From Arachnia rubra (lineage in GTDB: Bacteria > Actinomycetota > Actinomycetes > Propionibacteriales > Propionibacteriaceae): a DNA stretch of 64,000 bases. The stretch covers positions 2,108,001-2,172,000 of the forward strand of contig NZ_AP024463.1 of assembly GCF_019973735.1 (NCBI RefSeq), written 5' to 3'. The translations under genes and the position numbers were made by a program. Below are positions 1 through 9,390 of the stretch, in pieces. The notes beneath the pieces were generated by a model. It worked only from the letters and a program-made list of their open reading frames with translations. It did not search any database and was not told where the DNA came from. Positions within the stretch are counted from its first letter, which is position 1. Every line of letters begins with the position of its first letter.

Positions 1-708
1 GGTAACCGGAAGTCCCTCGCCCGCTAGGCGGCCGATCTGCGGCACCAGGCCCACAGTCGAGACGGTGATGCCACGCGAGCTCATCCCGAATCCCCCTGGG
101 CTGGGTGCGGTCAGGGTGCGGATAGTGCCCAGCACTGCCTTGTAATTGGCCAGCGGCTCGCCCATACCCATGAAAACGATGTTGTTGAGCCGGCCCGTCG
201 CACCAGGCACCAGACCAGAGGCCAGCATCCGGTTGGCCGCGAAGGCCTGGACCGCGATCTCGGCCTGCGACAAATTCCGTTTCAGTCCTCCCTGCCCCGT
301 CGCGCAGAAGGGACAGGCCATCCCGCAGCCCGCCTGCGAGCTGATACACAATGTGGAACGGCTCGGATAGCGCATGAGCACGGACTCAAGCAGGGAGCCG
401 TCATGAAGCCGCCACAGCGTTTTGATGGTGCGGCCCCGGTCTGCGGTCAGCCGCCGGACCTGCGTGAGCAGGGCCGGGAAGAGCTGCCGTTTGAGATCGT
501 CCCGGATCGCGGCAGGCAGATCAGTCCATGCGGTCACGTCGTCGCTCAGGCCGTCGAACACATGCCGGGAGATCTGATCGGCCCGGAACTTGGGCAGGCC
601 GAAAGCCTCCATCGCGGCAAGTCGCTCGGAGATACTCAGGTCCAGCCAATGCCTCGGCGCCTTGCCACGGGCAGGCACGTCGAAGACCAGTGGAAGTTGA
701 GTTGGCAT
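1..708 (-). CDS. rlmN: 23S rRNA (adenine-2503-C2)-methyltransferase RlmN, 3' end cut off by window
   Basis: This is a radical-SAM enzyme that methylates C2 of A2503 in 23S rRNA, and in the family also A37 of some tRNAs. The visible 236 codons run from the ATG at 708 to the window edge. They contain the CxxxCxxC cluster motif (CGMACPFC), preceded by a CISSQAGC stretch and followed by the MGMGEP motif. The start overlaps the cdsA stop region (cdsA ends at 710), so the two genes are translationally close. The C-terminal part, including the second catalytic Cys, lies outside the window. The family call is secure. Confidence 0.95.
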   Translation of the reverse strand, partial: MPTQLPLVFDVPARGKAPRHWLDLSISERLAAMEAFGLPKFRADQISRHVFDGLSDDVTAWTDLPAAIRDDLKRQLFPALLTQVRRLTADRGRTIKTLWRLHDGSLLESVLMRYPSRSTLCISSQAGCGMACPFCATGQGGLKRNLSQAEIAVQAFAANRMLASGLVPGATGRLNNIVFMGMGEPLANYKAVLGTIRTLTAPSPGGFGMSSRGITVSTVGLVPQIGRLAGEGLPVT

Positions 709-709
709 G

Positions 710-1579
710 TCAGCCCCCCAGGCTCAGGTGCAGGACGAGCCAGCCTACAGGCACAGCCGCCAACATCGAGTCCAGGCGATCCATGACTCCGCCATGCCCA
801 GGCAGGAAATTCGACATGTCCTTGATCCCCACATCCCGCTTGATGAGGGACTCCACGAGATCTCCCAGTGTCGCTGCAGGGGCGATGCACAGCCCCAGGA
901 TCAGACCCAGCCACCAGGGCGCGCCAAGACACCAGACGACAGCCACCGCGCCGATGATCGCCGCCGTGACGATAGACCCCGCGAACCCCTCCCAGGTTTT
1001 GGAGGGTGAAACGCGCGGCGCCATCTTGTGCCGGCCCAGCAGACTGCCGACGGCATAGGCGCCGGTGTCGGAAGCCACCACGCACACCACCACCACGATG
1101 ATCCGACGGGTGCCGTGCGACTCGACCATCATCAGGGGGATGAAAATCCCCATCAGCGGGATGTAGGCGATGATCAGCGCACTGGCGGCAATATCGCGGA
1201 TGAATCCCTCCGGGCCTTGAAGTAGCAGCCTCGCAACCAGGCAGGCCAGCACCGTCCCACCGACACAGATCACCGCGAAGGTTGTCGGGGCTAGGCCCAG
1301 CTGCCACCGGAACATCGCATACGCACCCAAGACGCTGATGAGCGTGCCAGCGACTATGCACCTGACCTGGGCATGCATGTCTTTGCGCAGCAGAGCCTGG
1401 TGGATCTCGACGACAGCCAGGCTGAGTGCGGCGGCCGAGATCAGCACGAAGAACCAGGGAGCCCACAGCAGCCCCACGGCCAGCGCAGCCAGCAGAGCCA
1501 ATCCGACGCCGATGGCCACCGGGAGGTTCCGGCCGGCCTTCGGCACGGACGCCGCCCGTCCTGGCACCTGGTTAGGCAT
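710..1579 (-). CDS. cdsA: Phosphatidate cytidylyltransferase
   Basis: The enzyme makes CDP-diacylglycerol from phosphatidate and CTP at the cytoplasmic membrane, the branch point to phosphatidylglycerol, cardiolipin and phosphatidylinositol. The protein has 289 residues with about eight hydrophobic segments. The CDP-alcohol signature lies near the C-terminus (around residues 244-270: S-LIKR, KD, PGHGG, DR-D). The ATG at 1579 overlaps the frr stop by one base (TGATG), so it is coupled to frr. The frr-cdsA-rlmN order is typical of actinobacteria. Confidence 0.95.
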   Translation of the reverse strand: MPNQVPGRAASVPKAGRNLPVAIGVGLALLAALAVGLLWAPWFFVLISAAALSLAVVEIHQALLRKDMHAQVRCIVAGTLISVLGAYAMFRWQLGLAPTTFAVICVGGTVLACLVARLLLQGPEGFIRDIAASALIIAYIPLMGIFIPLMMVESHGTRRIIVVVVCVVASDTGAYAVGSLLGRHKMAPRVSPSKTWEGFAGSIVTAAIIGAVAVVWCLGAPWWLGLILGLCIAPAATLGDLVESLIKRDVGIKDMSNFLPGHGGVMDRLDSMLAAVPVGWLVLHLSLGG

Positions 1580-2136
1580 CAGACCTCGCTGAGTTCGGCT
1601 TCCTTGTTTTTGAGTAGCTCGTCGATCGCCTCCACGTACTTCTTCGTGGTGGTGTCCATGCTCTTCTCAGCACGAGCCAGCTCGTCCTCACTGATCTCGG
1701 AGCTCTTCTCAAGCTTCTTCAGGGAGTCGATAGCGTGACGCCTGATGTTGCGCACGGCGATACGGGCATCCTCGGCCTTGGACTTGGCAAGTTTGATGTA
1801 CTCCTTGCGGCGTTCCTCGGTCAGCTGCGGCATGACCACACGGATCGAGTTCCCGTCGTTACTCGGGTTGACCCCGAGGTCTGCCTCACGGATCGTCTTC
1901 TCGATGGCTGCGATGGCGCTCCGGTCGAAGGGAGTGATCAGCATCGTGCGGGGGTCGGGTGAGTTGAATGTGGCAAGCTGCTGAAGCGGTGTCGGAGCCC
2001 CGTAGTAGTCCGCATTGAGCCGGTTGAACATGGCGGGATGGGCCCGGCCTGTACGGATGGTCGACAGGTCCTCGCGGGCATGGTCGACCGCCTGCTGCAT
2101 CTTGTCCTGGGTTTCCTTCTCGACGTCGGCGATCAT
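1579..2136 (-). CDS. frr: Ribosome recycling factor
   Basis: RRF splits post-termination ribosomes together with EF-G. The 185-residue length is normal for the family, and the long helical first and last segments of the three-helix bundle are evident. The start is preceded by AAAGGAGAG at good spacing. It sits 32 bp after pyrH and overlaps cdsA by one base, so pyrH-frr-cdsA-rlmN is probably one transcript. Confidence 0.96.
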   Translation of the reverse strand: MIADVEKETQDKMQQAVDHAREDLSTIRTGRAHPAMFNRLNADYYGAPTPLQQLATFNSPDPRTMLITPFDRSAIAAIEKTIREADLGVNPSNDGNSIRVVMPQLTEERRKEYIKLAKSKAEDARIAVRNIRRHAIDSLKKLEKSSEISEDELARAEKSMDTTTKKYVEAIDELLKNKEAELSEV

Positions 2137-2168
2137 TGCCGCTCTCCTTTACCTAAAGAGTGTTCTAT

Positions 2169-2882
2169 TCAGCGGGAAACGAGTGTCCCGATGGGTTCAC
2201 CCTGCACGACACGGCCGATGTTGCCCCGCTCGGACAGGTTGAAGAAGACGATGTTGAGGGAGTTGTCGCGAGCCAGCGCAATGGCGGTGGCATCGGCGAC
2301 CTTGAGGTCCTGGGCCAGGAACTCGTCGTGGGTGAGGTGCTCATAGCGTTTCGCGTCCGGATTGGTCTGCGGGTCCGAGTCGTAGACCCCATCCACTCCC
2401 TGTTTGCCCATCAACAGCACCTCGGCACCGATCTCAAGGGCACGCTGCGCAGCCACGGTGTCGGTGGAGAAGTACGGCATCCCTGAGCCGGCGCCGAAGA
2501 TGACCAGGCGTCCCTTTTCAAGATGACGCTCCGCTCGGCGCGGTATGTAGGGTTCCGCCACCTGCGCCATGTTGATCGCCGACTGGACACGGGTGTGCAC
2601 CCCCTCCTTCTCCAGGAAGTCCTGCAGTGCGATGGCGTTCATCACGGTGCCGAGCATGCCCATGTAGTCAGCTCGGTCCCGCGCCATGCCGCTGCTACTC
2701 AGCTCAGCTCCCCTGAAGTAGTTCCCCCCACCCACCACTACAGCTATCTGGGTTCCCTTAGACACCACAGCGGCTATCTCCTTCGCGATGCCTGAGATGA
2801 CACCGGGATCAACCCCCAGCTTTCCCCCGCCGAAAACCTCTCCCGACAGTTTCAGCAGTACGCGCTGATATGGCTTGTCCAT
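2169..2882 (-). CDS. pyrH: UMP kinase
   Basis: This bacterial hexameric UMP kinase phosphorylates UMP to UDP in pyrimidine nucleotide synthesis. The protein has 237 residues from the ATG at 2882 and belongs to the amino-acid-kinase fold. It shows the N-terminal KLSGEVF phosphate loop, a GGGNYFRG loop and the TDT segment. I chose 2882 rather than an in-frame upstream codon (2921) because GGAAGG lies 8-9 nt upstream and family members begin just before the KLSGE motif. A hairpin separates it from tsf, so it may have its own promoter. Confidence 0.95.
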   Translation of the reverse strand: MDKPYQRVLLKLSGEVFGGGKLGVDPGVISGIAKEIAAVVSKGTQIAVVVGGGNYFRGAELSSSGMARDRADYMGMLGTVMNAIALQDFLEKEGVHTRVQSAINMAQVAEPYIPRRAERHLEKGRLVIFGAGSGMPYFSTDTVAAQRALEIGAEVLLMGKQGVDGVYDSDPQTNPDAKRYEHLTHDEFLAQDLKVADATAIALARDNSLNIVFFNLSERGNIGRVVQGEPIGTLVSR

Positions 2883-2936
2883 GGGGCCTACCTTCCTGGT
2901 GGGTGACGCATCACGGCTCACAATATCGTCTCAAGC

Positions 2937-2973
2937 GAAACGAGCGCGCCCCGGCAGGGGACACGCTCGTTTC
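2937..2973 (-). terminator. Hairpin terminator after tsf
   Basis: Perfect 10-bp arms GAAACGAGCG (2937-2946) and CGCTCGTTTC (2964-2973) enclose a GC-rich loop holding a further CCCC/GGGG pairing. It starts 14 bp beyond the tsf stop codon. No strong U-tract follows, which is common for actinobacterial terminators. Confidence 0.7.
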
Positions 2974-2986
2974 TGCATCTGAATGA

Positions 2987-3796
2987 TCAGGCACCGACGG
3001 CCAGCCGCGCGAAACGCTTGACCTGCGCCCCTGCGGCCTTGAGGACATCGCCGACAGTCTTCTTGTCCTCCCAGACGGCGAGCTGATCCAGCAGCACGAC
3101 GTCCTTGTAGAAGCCACCGAGCCGACCCTCGATGATCCGCGGAATCGCCCCCTCGGGCTTACCTTCCTCACGAGCGGTAGCCTCAGCGATGCGGCGTTCG
3201 TTCTCAACCACGTCAGCCGGGATCTCGTCCCGGGTCACATACACCGGGCTCATCGCGGCGATGTGCATCGCGACCTGGTGGGCGAGGGTGTCGTCTCCCC
3301 CTTCATACTCGACCAGGACACCGACCTGGGGCGGCAGGTCGGAGGCACGGCGGTGCAGGTAGAGGTGGGTGGTGCCGTCATAGTTGGCGACGTTCACCAG
3401 CGACAGGTTCTCGCCGATCTTCGCTGCCAGCGACTGCACCGCCTCCTGGACATCCGCGGTGCCCAGCGGGGCGGCCTTAGCCGCCTCCAGGTCCTTGGCG
3501 CCAGAAGAGGTGACGGCCTGGACAATCTGGTCGCCCAGCCCGACGAACTCGGCGTTCTTGGCCACGAAATCGGTCTCGGCGGCCAGCTGGATGAGAACTC
3601 CATCACGACCTGCGACGATGCCGTTGGTGGCTTCACGGTCAGTGCGCTTGGCGGCTTTGGCCAGACCAGAGATGCGGAGCAGCTCGATGGCCTTCTCGTG
3701 GTCGCCCTCGGCTTCGGTGAGGGCTTTCTTGGCGTCCATCATGCCGGCGCCGGTGGCGTCGCGCAGCTTCTTGACGTCAGCAGCAGTGATTGCCAT
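2987..3796 (-). CDS. tsf: Elongation factor Ts
   Basis: EF-Ts is the nucleotide-exchange factor that regenerates EF-Tu-GTP. The 269-residue protein has the N-terminal UBA-like domain (residues 1-55, beginning MAITAADVKKLRDATGAGMM) and the conserved ETDFVAKN motif of the core domain. GGGAAAC precedes the ATG. It follows rpsB by 25 bp in the classic rpsB-tsf operon and ends in a hairpin at 2937-2973. Confidence 0.97.
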   Translation of the reverse strand: MAITAADVKKLRDATGAGMMDAKKALTEAEGDHEKAIELLRISGLAKAAKRTDREATNGIVAGRDGVLIQLAAETDFVAKNAEFVGLGDQIVQAVTSSGAKDLEAAKAAPLGTADVQEAVQSLAAKIGENLSLVNVANYDGTTHLYLHRRASDLPPQVGVLVEYEGGDDTLAHQVAMHIAAMSPVYVTRDEIPADVVENERRIAEATAREEGKPEGAIPRIIEGRLGGFYKDVVLLDQLAVWEDKKTVGDVLKAAGAQVKRFARLAVGA

Positions 3797-3821
3797 GTCA
3801 GTTTCCCGTCTTGTTGTGGAA

Positions 3822-4655
3822 TTACTCGGACTCGGTCTTGCCGGACTCGGTCGTGGCAGAGGCGGAGGTCTCCTTCTCGGAGGCTGCGTCCTCGCCCTGG
3901 GCCAGGAGCTCGCGCTCCCAGTCGGGCATAGGCTCAGCCTCGGCTTCTTCTCCGCTGCGGCCGGAGGAACGCTGGATCAGACCCTCAGCGACAGCGTCGG
4001 CGATGATGCGAGTCAGCAGAGCGACAGACCGGATGGCGTCGTCATTGCCTGGAACCGCGTAGTCGACCTCGTCGGGGTCGCAGTTCGTGTCGAGAATCCC
4101 GACGATGGGGATGCGCAGTTTGCGGGCCTCGTCAACCGCGAGGTGCTCTTTCTTGGTGTCGATCACCCAGACGGCCTGCGGGGTCCGGGTCATGTCGCGG
4201 ATACCGCCAAGAGTCCTGCTCAGCTTGTTCTTCTCCCGCTCAAGGTGCAGCAGCTCCTTCTTGGTCAGGCCGCTACTGGCGGAGTTCGTCAGGTCCATGC
4301 CCTCCAGCTCCTTGAGACGCTGGATCCGCTTGGTCACAGTGTGAAAGTTGGTAAGCATGCCACCGAGCCAGCGCTGGTTCACATAGGGCATGCCGACCCT
4401 GGTGGCCTGTTCGGCGATGGCTTCCTGCGCTTGTTTCTTGGTTCCCACAAAAAGCACCTGGCCGCCGCGGGCGACGGTGGACTTGACGAAGGCGAAGGCG
4501 CTGTCAATGTAGCTGAGCGACAGCTGGAGGTCGATGATGTAGATGCCGTTGCGCTCGGTGAAGATGAACCGCTTCATCTTCGGATTCCAGCGGCGGGTCT
4601 GGTGCCCGAAGTGGACTCCGGACTCAAGGAGCTGACGGGTGGTCACGACGGCCAT
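3822..4655 (-). CDS. rpsB: 30S ribosomal protein S2
   Basis: S2 is a small-subunit protein. The product has 277 residues starting [19 protein letters not shown], the standard N-terminus, and a Glu/Ser-rich acidic C-terminal tail from about residue 240. An in-frame upstream extension (to 4844) is rejected because GAAAGGAA precedes the ATG at 4655 and homologues begin there. The roughly 300-bp region upstream contains several stem-loops (see 4671-4812), which suggests autoregulation by S2. Confidence 0.97.
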   Translation of the reverse strand: MAVVTTRQLLESGVHFGHQTRRWNPKMKRFIFTERNGIYIIDLQLSLSYIDSAFAFVKSTVARGGQVLFVGTKKQAQEAIAEQATRVGMPYVNQRWLGGMLTNFHTVTKRIQRLKELEGMDLTNSASSGLTKKELLHLEREKNKLSRTLGGIRDMTRTPQAVWVIDTKKEHLAVDEARKLRIPIVGILDTNCDPDEVDYAVPGNDDAIRSVALLTRIIADAVAEGLIQRSSGRSGEEAEAEPMPDWERELLAQGEDAASEKETSASATTESGKTESE

Positions 4656-4670
4656 AGCCGTTCCTTTCGC

Positions 4671-4812
4671 GGTGGGCGCAGCAACGCCCACCTTTGTCAA
4701 GGGCGGGCATACAGCCCGCGCGGGTGGTTGTCTCAGGACTCCGGGAGGGGTCCTCTCCTGATGCGCCCGGTGGTGGCACCCGCGACACGCATCCCGGGAC
4801 CACACCACCACC
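4671..4812 (-). promoter_or_regulatory. Structured 5' leader of rpsB
   Basis: The 305-bp gap between the divergent rpsB and M23 genes (4656-4960) holds several stems. One has arms GGTGGGCG (4671-4678) and CGCCCACC (4685-4692). A second has GCGGGC and GCCCGC around ATACA near 4702-4718. A third has GGTGGTGG (4769-4776) and CCACCACC (4805-4812). The stems lie 16-160 nt before the rpsB start. I infer an S2-responsive leader plus the rpsB promoter; I cannot match it to a named RNA family. Confidence 0.45.
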
Positions 4813-4960
4813 GACGGTTCCCGTGGCGGCGCATGCGATGTCAATCGGGCAAGCCGATTGCGCGGATAATCCTAGGCCGCGGAGCTTGAGGTTTTCAACA
4901 TAGGACACCACTGCCCTGCCGACCGGCGATTGTCTCGCCACGTCTCCCAGAGTGAGGGAC

Positions 4961-5872
4961 ATGAGGAAGGCACTGCTCTCACTGACCTTGCTGCTGCTGG
5001 GGTTGTCACCGGCTGTAGCAAACGCAGATCCTGGCCTGGTTCTCTCGCCCCCGGTACCGGGCGCGCTGCTGCGTCCCTTCGACGGAGGCACGTCCCTCTA
5101 CTCGGCTGGTCACCGAGGAGTTGACCTGGCTGCCGATGAGGGCGCGGAGGTGCGCGCCGCTGCCGTCGGGAAGGTCTATTTCGCCGGCCAGGTCGCGGGC
5201 AGGCCTTCTGTGTCTGTAGACCACGGGAATGGACTACGCACCACTTATACCCCTGTGGCCGGCTCAGTGTCCGAGGGAGCTGAGGTGCAGGCGGGCCAGG
5301 TGATCGGGCACCTGGCAGGACCGCCACACTGCGATCCGCGGTACTGCCTGCACTGGGGCCTGACGGATGGCACAAATTACTACGATCCGATGCTCTACCT
5401 GAGGACTCCCCCTATCCGGCTGCTGCCACACGGCACGACTCCCTCCCCCGTCACGTGGCTTCCACCGGCGCAGCTCCCCGGACCGGTTCCGGCTCCCGGG
5501 TCGCTACCGGTCGCGGGGCCCGTCACCAGCCCTTTCGGGATGCGGGTGCATCCGGTCACAGGCGTTCTGAAGCTCCACGATGGCACAGACATCGGAGCAG
5601 CATGCGGCACCCCGATCCACCTGCCCTGGGCTGGGACGGTGGTCTCCGCAGGATATGACGGCGGCTACGGGTACCGGGTGGTCGTCGAGCACTCAGGAAT
5701 ACGCACCGGCTACGCCCACCTTCCAGGAATCGAGGTTGCGGTGGGGCAGAGCATGGACGCCGGGGCACTGGTCGGGCATGTCGGCAGCACAGGCTACTCC
5801 ACCGGATGTCACCTGCATTGGATGGCCTGGAAAGCAGGGGAGGTCATCGACCCTCTCACCCTGGTCCGGTGA
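4961..5872 (+). CDS. Secreted tandem M23 (LytM) peptidase, first domain degenerate
   Basis: This is an exported protein with two M23 zinc-peptidase-like domains, expected to act on peptidoglycan or to regulate another hydrolase. Residues 1-22 form a signal peptide. Domain 1 (about 45-140) keeps HRGVD but has TYTP where Y-x-H-L is expected, and CLH instead of HLH, so two metal or catalytic histidines are missing. Domain 2 (about 180-300) keeps HDGTD, YAHL and HLHW and should be active. A Pro-rich linker joins them. I prefer ATG 4961 over GTG 4952, with GAGGG just upstream. An M23 gene divergent from rpsB is also seen in mycobacteria. Confidence 0.85.
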   Translation: MRKALLSLTLLLLGLSPAVANADPGLVLSPPVPGALLRPFDGGTSLYSAGHRGVDLAADEGAEVRAAAVGKVYFAGQVAGRPSVSVDHGNGLRTTYTPVAGSVSEGAEVQAGQVIGHLAGPPHCDPRYCLHWGLTDGTNYYDPMLYLRTPPIRLLPHGTTPSPVTWLPPAQLPGPVPAPGSLPVAGPVTSPFGMRVHPVTGVLKLHDGTDIGAACGTPIHLPWAGTVVSAGYDGGYGYRVVVEHSGIRTGYAHLPGIEVAVGQSMDAGALVGHVGSTGYSTGCHLHWMAWKAGEVIDPLTLVR

Positions 5873-5903
5873 AAAACCTCACAGCAACCAGTGTGGGAAG
5901 GCC

Positions 5904-6794
5904 TCAGGCCCGTGGGTGGGCCTGCCGGAAGGCGGCCCGGAGCCGTTCGTTGGTGACATGGGTGTAGCGCTGGGTGGTGGCCACGGTGGCATGTCCCAGC
6001 ATCTCCTGGACGCTGCGCAGATCCGCTCCCCCGCTCAGCAGGTGAGTGGCCATCGCATGCCGCAGGGCATGGGGCCCGACGGAGACGCCGCCAACGGCAG
6101 TGGCGGCATGGACTACACGTCGCGCCACACGAGGATCGAGAGCGCCACCACGAACCCCCAGGAACACCCGGGAAGGGCTGTCTGGACCCGCCACCGTGTC
6201 ACGAACCGCCAGCCACGCCCTCAGCGCACGCCGGGCAGGAGCGCCCATGGGCACAGCACGCTCCTTGTCCCCCTTTCCCAGCACCCTCACCGTGGAGTTC
6301 TCAAAGTCGACGTCACGCAGTCCCAGCCCACAGGCTTCCGAGATACGCAGCCCGCTGGCGTACAGCAGCTCCACCAGGGCGACATCACGCAGCGCGACAG
6401 GATCACCGCCGACGGCGGCCGAGGCCAGGAAGCCGATGGTGCCGTCCATCTGGGTCTCGGTCGGCACCTCCGGCAGGCTCCGAGGCTGGCGCGGCGTGCG
6501 CAGACGCGCCGCCGGGCTGGAAACAACCAGGCCTTCCCGGTGTGCCCAAGCGAAGAAGCCGCGAGCGCAGGAAACCCGGCGTTGCAGCGTCGCTGGCTCC
6601 GCCCCGGAATCAGCCTGCTCGGCCAGCCATGAGCGCAAGTGGGTGAGGGTCACCTGCCCAGGCGGGACCTGCGCCGACGAAGCCAGGCTCGCCAGATCCG
6701 TCATGTAGGCACGGACTGTGTTGGACGACAGACCACGCTCCGTCTCCAAGTGGTTCTGGTACTCGGCAACCACCTCTGCCCAAGGCCCTTGCAT
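5904..6794 (-). CDS. xerC: Tyrosine recombinase XerC
   Basis: XerC resolves chromosome dimers at dif with XerD. The product has 296 residues from ATG 6794. It shows the SAM-like N-terminal core-binding domain (TERGLSSNTVRAY) and the catalytic residues of the C-terminal domain: Arg in LRISEAC, HALRH, LGH and the nucleophile Tyr in TTQRYTHV. An alternative ATG at 6818 exists; a longer extension to 7031 would overlap def and is rejected. A perfect inverted repeat at 6791-6816 overlaps the start, so the exact initiation codon is uncertain. It could be another chromosomal Xer paralogue. Confidence 0.9.
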   Translation of the reverse strand: MQGPWAEVVAEYQNHLETERGLSSNTVRAYMTDLASLASSAQVPPGQVTLTHLRSWLAEQADSGAEPATLQRRVSCARGFFAWAHREGLVVSSPAARLRTPRQPRSLPEVPTETQMDGTIGFLASAAVGGDPVALRDVALVELLYASGLRISEACGLGLRDVDFENSTVRVLGKGDKERAVPMGAPARRALRAWLAVRDTVAGPDSPSRVFLGVRGGALDPRVARRVVHAATAVGGVSVGPHALRHAMATHLLSGGADLRSVQEMLGHATVATTQRYTHVTNERLRAAFRQAHPRA

Positions 6795-6816
6795 GCTGCC
6801 CAGTGTGGCAGCATGC
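6791..6816. promoter_or_regulatory. Perfect inverted repeat in the xerC-def divergent region
   Basis: Arms GCATGCTGCC (6791-6800) and GGCAGCATGC (6807-6816) flank a 6-bp spacer. The element covers the preferred xerC start and lies 43 bp before def. It could be a protein operator for one or both divergent genes, or an RNA hairpin hiding the xerC start. Function is inferred only from symmetry and position. Confidence 0.5.
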
Positions 6817-6858
6817 ATACTGTTGCCCTGCACGACGAACCGGAGAACAGGGAGATTG

Positions 6859-7455
6859 ATGTCCGAGGACCTCACCACTGGCGGCCGTGTCCGCCCCATC
6901 ACGCGCTGGGGTACCCCCGTGATGCATGAGACCACCAAGCCCGTAACCGAGTTCGGGGATGAACTGCACGACCTGGTACGTGACATGTTCGCCACGATGC
7001 GGGCTGCTGAAGGAGTCGGCCTGGCGGCCACGCAGGTGGGGGTTGGGGTCTCCGTCTTCGTCTACGAATGCCCCGACGCCAATGACCGGATCCAGCGGGG
7101 AGTGGTCTGCAATCCTGCGGTGGATCTGCCGCAAGGCAAAGACCGCAACCTCGATGCCGCCGAAGAGGGCTGTCTCTCCTGGCCGGGAGGATATTCCAGC
7201 GTTCCCCGCCCGGACAAAGCCGTCTGCCGGGGGCAGGATGCCGAGGGCAGGGAGATCGAACTGGTCGGGACAGGCCTGCTGGCGCGCTGTTTCCAGCACG
7301 AGACGGACCATCTCAATGGCATGGTTTTCGGGGATCGCATCTCGGATCGCTCCCGCCGGAAGCTGGATGAGCAGGTAGCCGACCTGGCCTGGCGCTACCC
7401 TGAGGACTGGCCGGTATCCCCCAAACGGGATTCAGCCCCGCTTCCCAACCAGTGA
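6859..7455 (+). CDS. def: Peptide deformylase
   Basis: The enzyme removes the N-formyl group from nascent proteins. All three motifs are intact: GVGLAATQVG, EGCLS and the metal-binding HETDH. The product is 198 residues from ATG 6859, preceded by AGGGAG; upstream in-frame codons overlap xerC and lack homology. It is transcribed away from xerC. Confidence 0.95.
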   Translation: MSEDLTTGGRVRPITRWGTPVMHETTKPVTEFGDELHDLVRDMFATMRAAEGVGLAATQVGVGVSVFVYECPDANDRIQRGVVCNPAVDLPQGKDRNLDAAEEGCLSWPGGYSSVPRPDKAVCRGQDAEGREIELVGTGLLARCFQHETDHLNGMVFGDRISDRSRRKLDEQVADLAWRYPEDWPVSPKRDSAPLPNQ

Positions 7456-7526
7456 CGCCCTGAGGCTGCAAGAATCATCACTGATGACGGCTTCTGAGGG
7501 GCCTTGCGCATCATCGAAAGCACAAC

Positions 7527-9383
7527 ATGAGAATCCGGACCCGCTTGCTGGCCATGGCCTCGGCCCTGGTCTTCTTCCCCGCACTCATCGGAGCCTCTAC
7601 CCACCGCACCTGGGCGGCACCTTCGCGCAACGACCCATCCCCGCTGCCGGTCGGGCAGGTGCAAGGAACCGGCGAGGACAGCCCCTATACGGGACGAACA
7701 GTCACGGTGGAAGGCGTGGTCACCGGCGATTTCCAAGGGCCTGACCAGTTCCGTGGCGTTTTCATCCAGGATGCGGGCGACGGGGATGAGGCCACCAGCG
7801 ACGGAATCTTCGTCTATGACAAGTCAGCCAATGATCTAAACGTCGGCGACCGGGTGCGGGTCAGGGGAAAGGTCAGTGAGCACAAGAACCAGACCCAGAT
7901 CACACCCAGCTCGGTCACGAAACTGGAAAGCGGCATCACGATCGCTCCCACGGAGTTGAGCCTGCCCGTCACCAACTGGGAACGTTACGAGGGGATGCTA
8001 CTCAGGTTCCCCCAGGCTCTCACCATCCTCGATGCCCACAATTTCGACCGCTATGGCGAACTCACGTACGGCCTGGACCGCCAATGGGTCCCCACCAGTA
8101 TCGTGGACCCCGGCCAGCCCGCCAATGACTTGCTGGCCAGCAACAATACGGACCGCCTGCTGGTGGACGACGGGCGCAGCTCCCAGAATCCCTCACCAGC
8201 CATCCATCCAGACGGGAAACCGATGGCGCAGGACAACTACTTCCGCAGCGGCGACCAGGTCACAAACCTGACAGGCATCCTGAGCTACGACTTCGAGTCC
8301 TACCGGCTGCAGCCAACCACAGGCGCAGACCACAGCGCCACCAACCCCCGCCCTGCCGCCCCGGAACGGCAGGGAAACCTGCGCATAGCGTCATTCAACG
8401 TGCTGAATTACTTCACCACTTTGACCTCAGAGAACTCCCATGCCCGTGGAGCTGACACCCCAGAGGAGTTCCAAAGGCAACAGGCGAAGATTGTCTCAGC
8501 CCTGACGGCGCTTGACGCAGACGTCTTCGGGTTGATGGAGATCGAGAACAACGGCACCGCCGTCGAAGATCTGGTAGCCGCTCTGAATGCCAAGGCTGGA
8601 GAGGGCACCTACGCCGCGGTGAAGACGGGGAAGGTCGGTGGCGATGCCATCTTCCAGGCATTCATCTACAAACCGGCGACCGTTGAACTGGCAGGTTCGT
8701 TCACAACATTGAGCTTCGGCAATACCGGCAACAGACCCTCCCTGGTACAGACGTTCCGCCACCGGGAGTCCGGTGAGTTGGTCACCGTGTCGGTGAACCA
8801 CCTCAAGTCGAAGGGTTCAGCCTGTAAGGGTGACCCGGACCGGAGCGATGGCCAGGGCAACTGCAATACCACTCGCACAGCAGCTGCGGAGAAACTCGTC
8901 TCCTGGCTGGGCACCGACCCGGCAGGCCAGGGTGCGTCTCGCACCGTCATCATCGGTGATCTCAACTCCTATGATCATGAGGATCCGGTGACGGCGCTCG
9001 TCGCTGGGGGCTACGCCGACATGGAAAAGAAATTCAGCGGGGAACAGGCGTATTCGTATGTCTTCGACGGCATGGCCGGTTATCTGGACCATGCGCTGGC
9101 GAACCCGGCCGCGCAGGAGAGCATCATCGATGCCCGGGCCTGGCACATCAACGCCGACGAGGCAGACATCCTCGACTACGACATGACCTACAAGAAGGCG
9201 GCGGAACAGGACCTCTACAGTCCTGACCCCTACCGCTCCTCCGATCACGACCCGGTGGTGGTGAGCCTCCAGCTGGGTGACGCCCAGCCCAGCCAATCCC
9301 CCACGGCGCCCCCATCCTCGCCGGCGGCCATAGCGCCAGCTGAAAGGACTGTCCACCCTGGCCTACCGAGGACCAGCGGCTAG
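7527..9383 (+). CDS. Secreted ExeM/NucH-family endonuclease
   Basis: This is an extracellular nuclease expected to degrade environmental DNA. The 618-residue protein has a signal peptide (1-31), an OB-fold-like segment (about 52-130, VTVEGVVTGDFQG), and an endonuclease/exonuclease/phosphatase domain (about 287-590). Catalytic motifs are ASFNVLNY, MEIENN, VNHLKSKG, GDLNSYD and SSDHDPV. The low-complexity tail is Pro/Ala/Ser-rich and ends LPRTSG at the stop. This resembles an LPxTG sorting motif but lacks the hydrophobic and basic tail, so the protein is probably released. A hairpin terminator follows. Confidence 0.88.
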   Translation: MRIRTRLLAMASALVFFPALIGASTHRTWAAPSRNDPSPLPVGQVQGTGEDSPYTGRTVTVEGVVTGDFQGPDQFRGVFIQDAGDGDEATSDGIFVYDKSANDLNVGDRVRVRGKVSEHKNQTQITPSSVTKLESGITIAPTELSLPVTNWERYEGMLLRFPQALTILDAHNFDRYGELTYGLDRQWVPTSIVDPGQPANDLLASNNTDRLLVDDGRSSQNPSPAIHPDGKPMAQDNYFRSGDQVTNLTGILSYDFESYRLQPTTGADHSATNPRPAAPERQGNLRIASFNVLNYFTTLTSENSHARGADTPEEFQRQQAKIVSALTALDADVFGLMEIENNGTAVEDLVAALNAKAGEGTYAAVKTGKVGGDAIFQAFIYKPATVELAGSFTTLSFGNTGNRPSLVQTFRHRESGELVTVSVNHLKSKGSACKGDPDRSDGQGNCNTTRTAAAEKLVSWLGTDPAGQGASRTVIIGDLNSYDHEDPVTALVAGGYADMEKKFSGEQAYSYVFDGMAGYLDHALANPAAQESIIDARAWHINADEADILDYDMTYKKAAEQDLYSPDPYRSSDHDPVVVSLQLGDAQPSQSPTAPPSSPAAIAPAERTVHPGLPRTSG

Positions 9384-9390
9384 GAGCTCG

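Noticed and set aside
3384..4889. Long plus-strand open frame of 501 codons opposite tsf and rpsB
   Set aside because: It is a reverse-strand shadow of two certain genes; no recognisable domain and a composition typical of antisense GC-rich frames.
5580..6632. Plus-strand 350-codon frame across the M23 end and xerC
   Set aside because: Out of frame with M23 and antisense to xerC.
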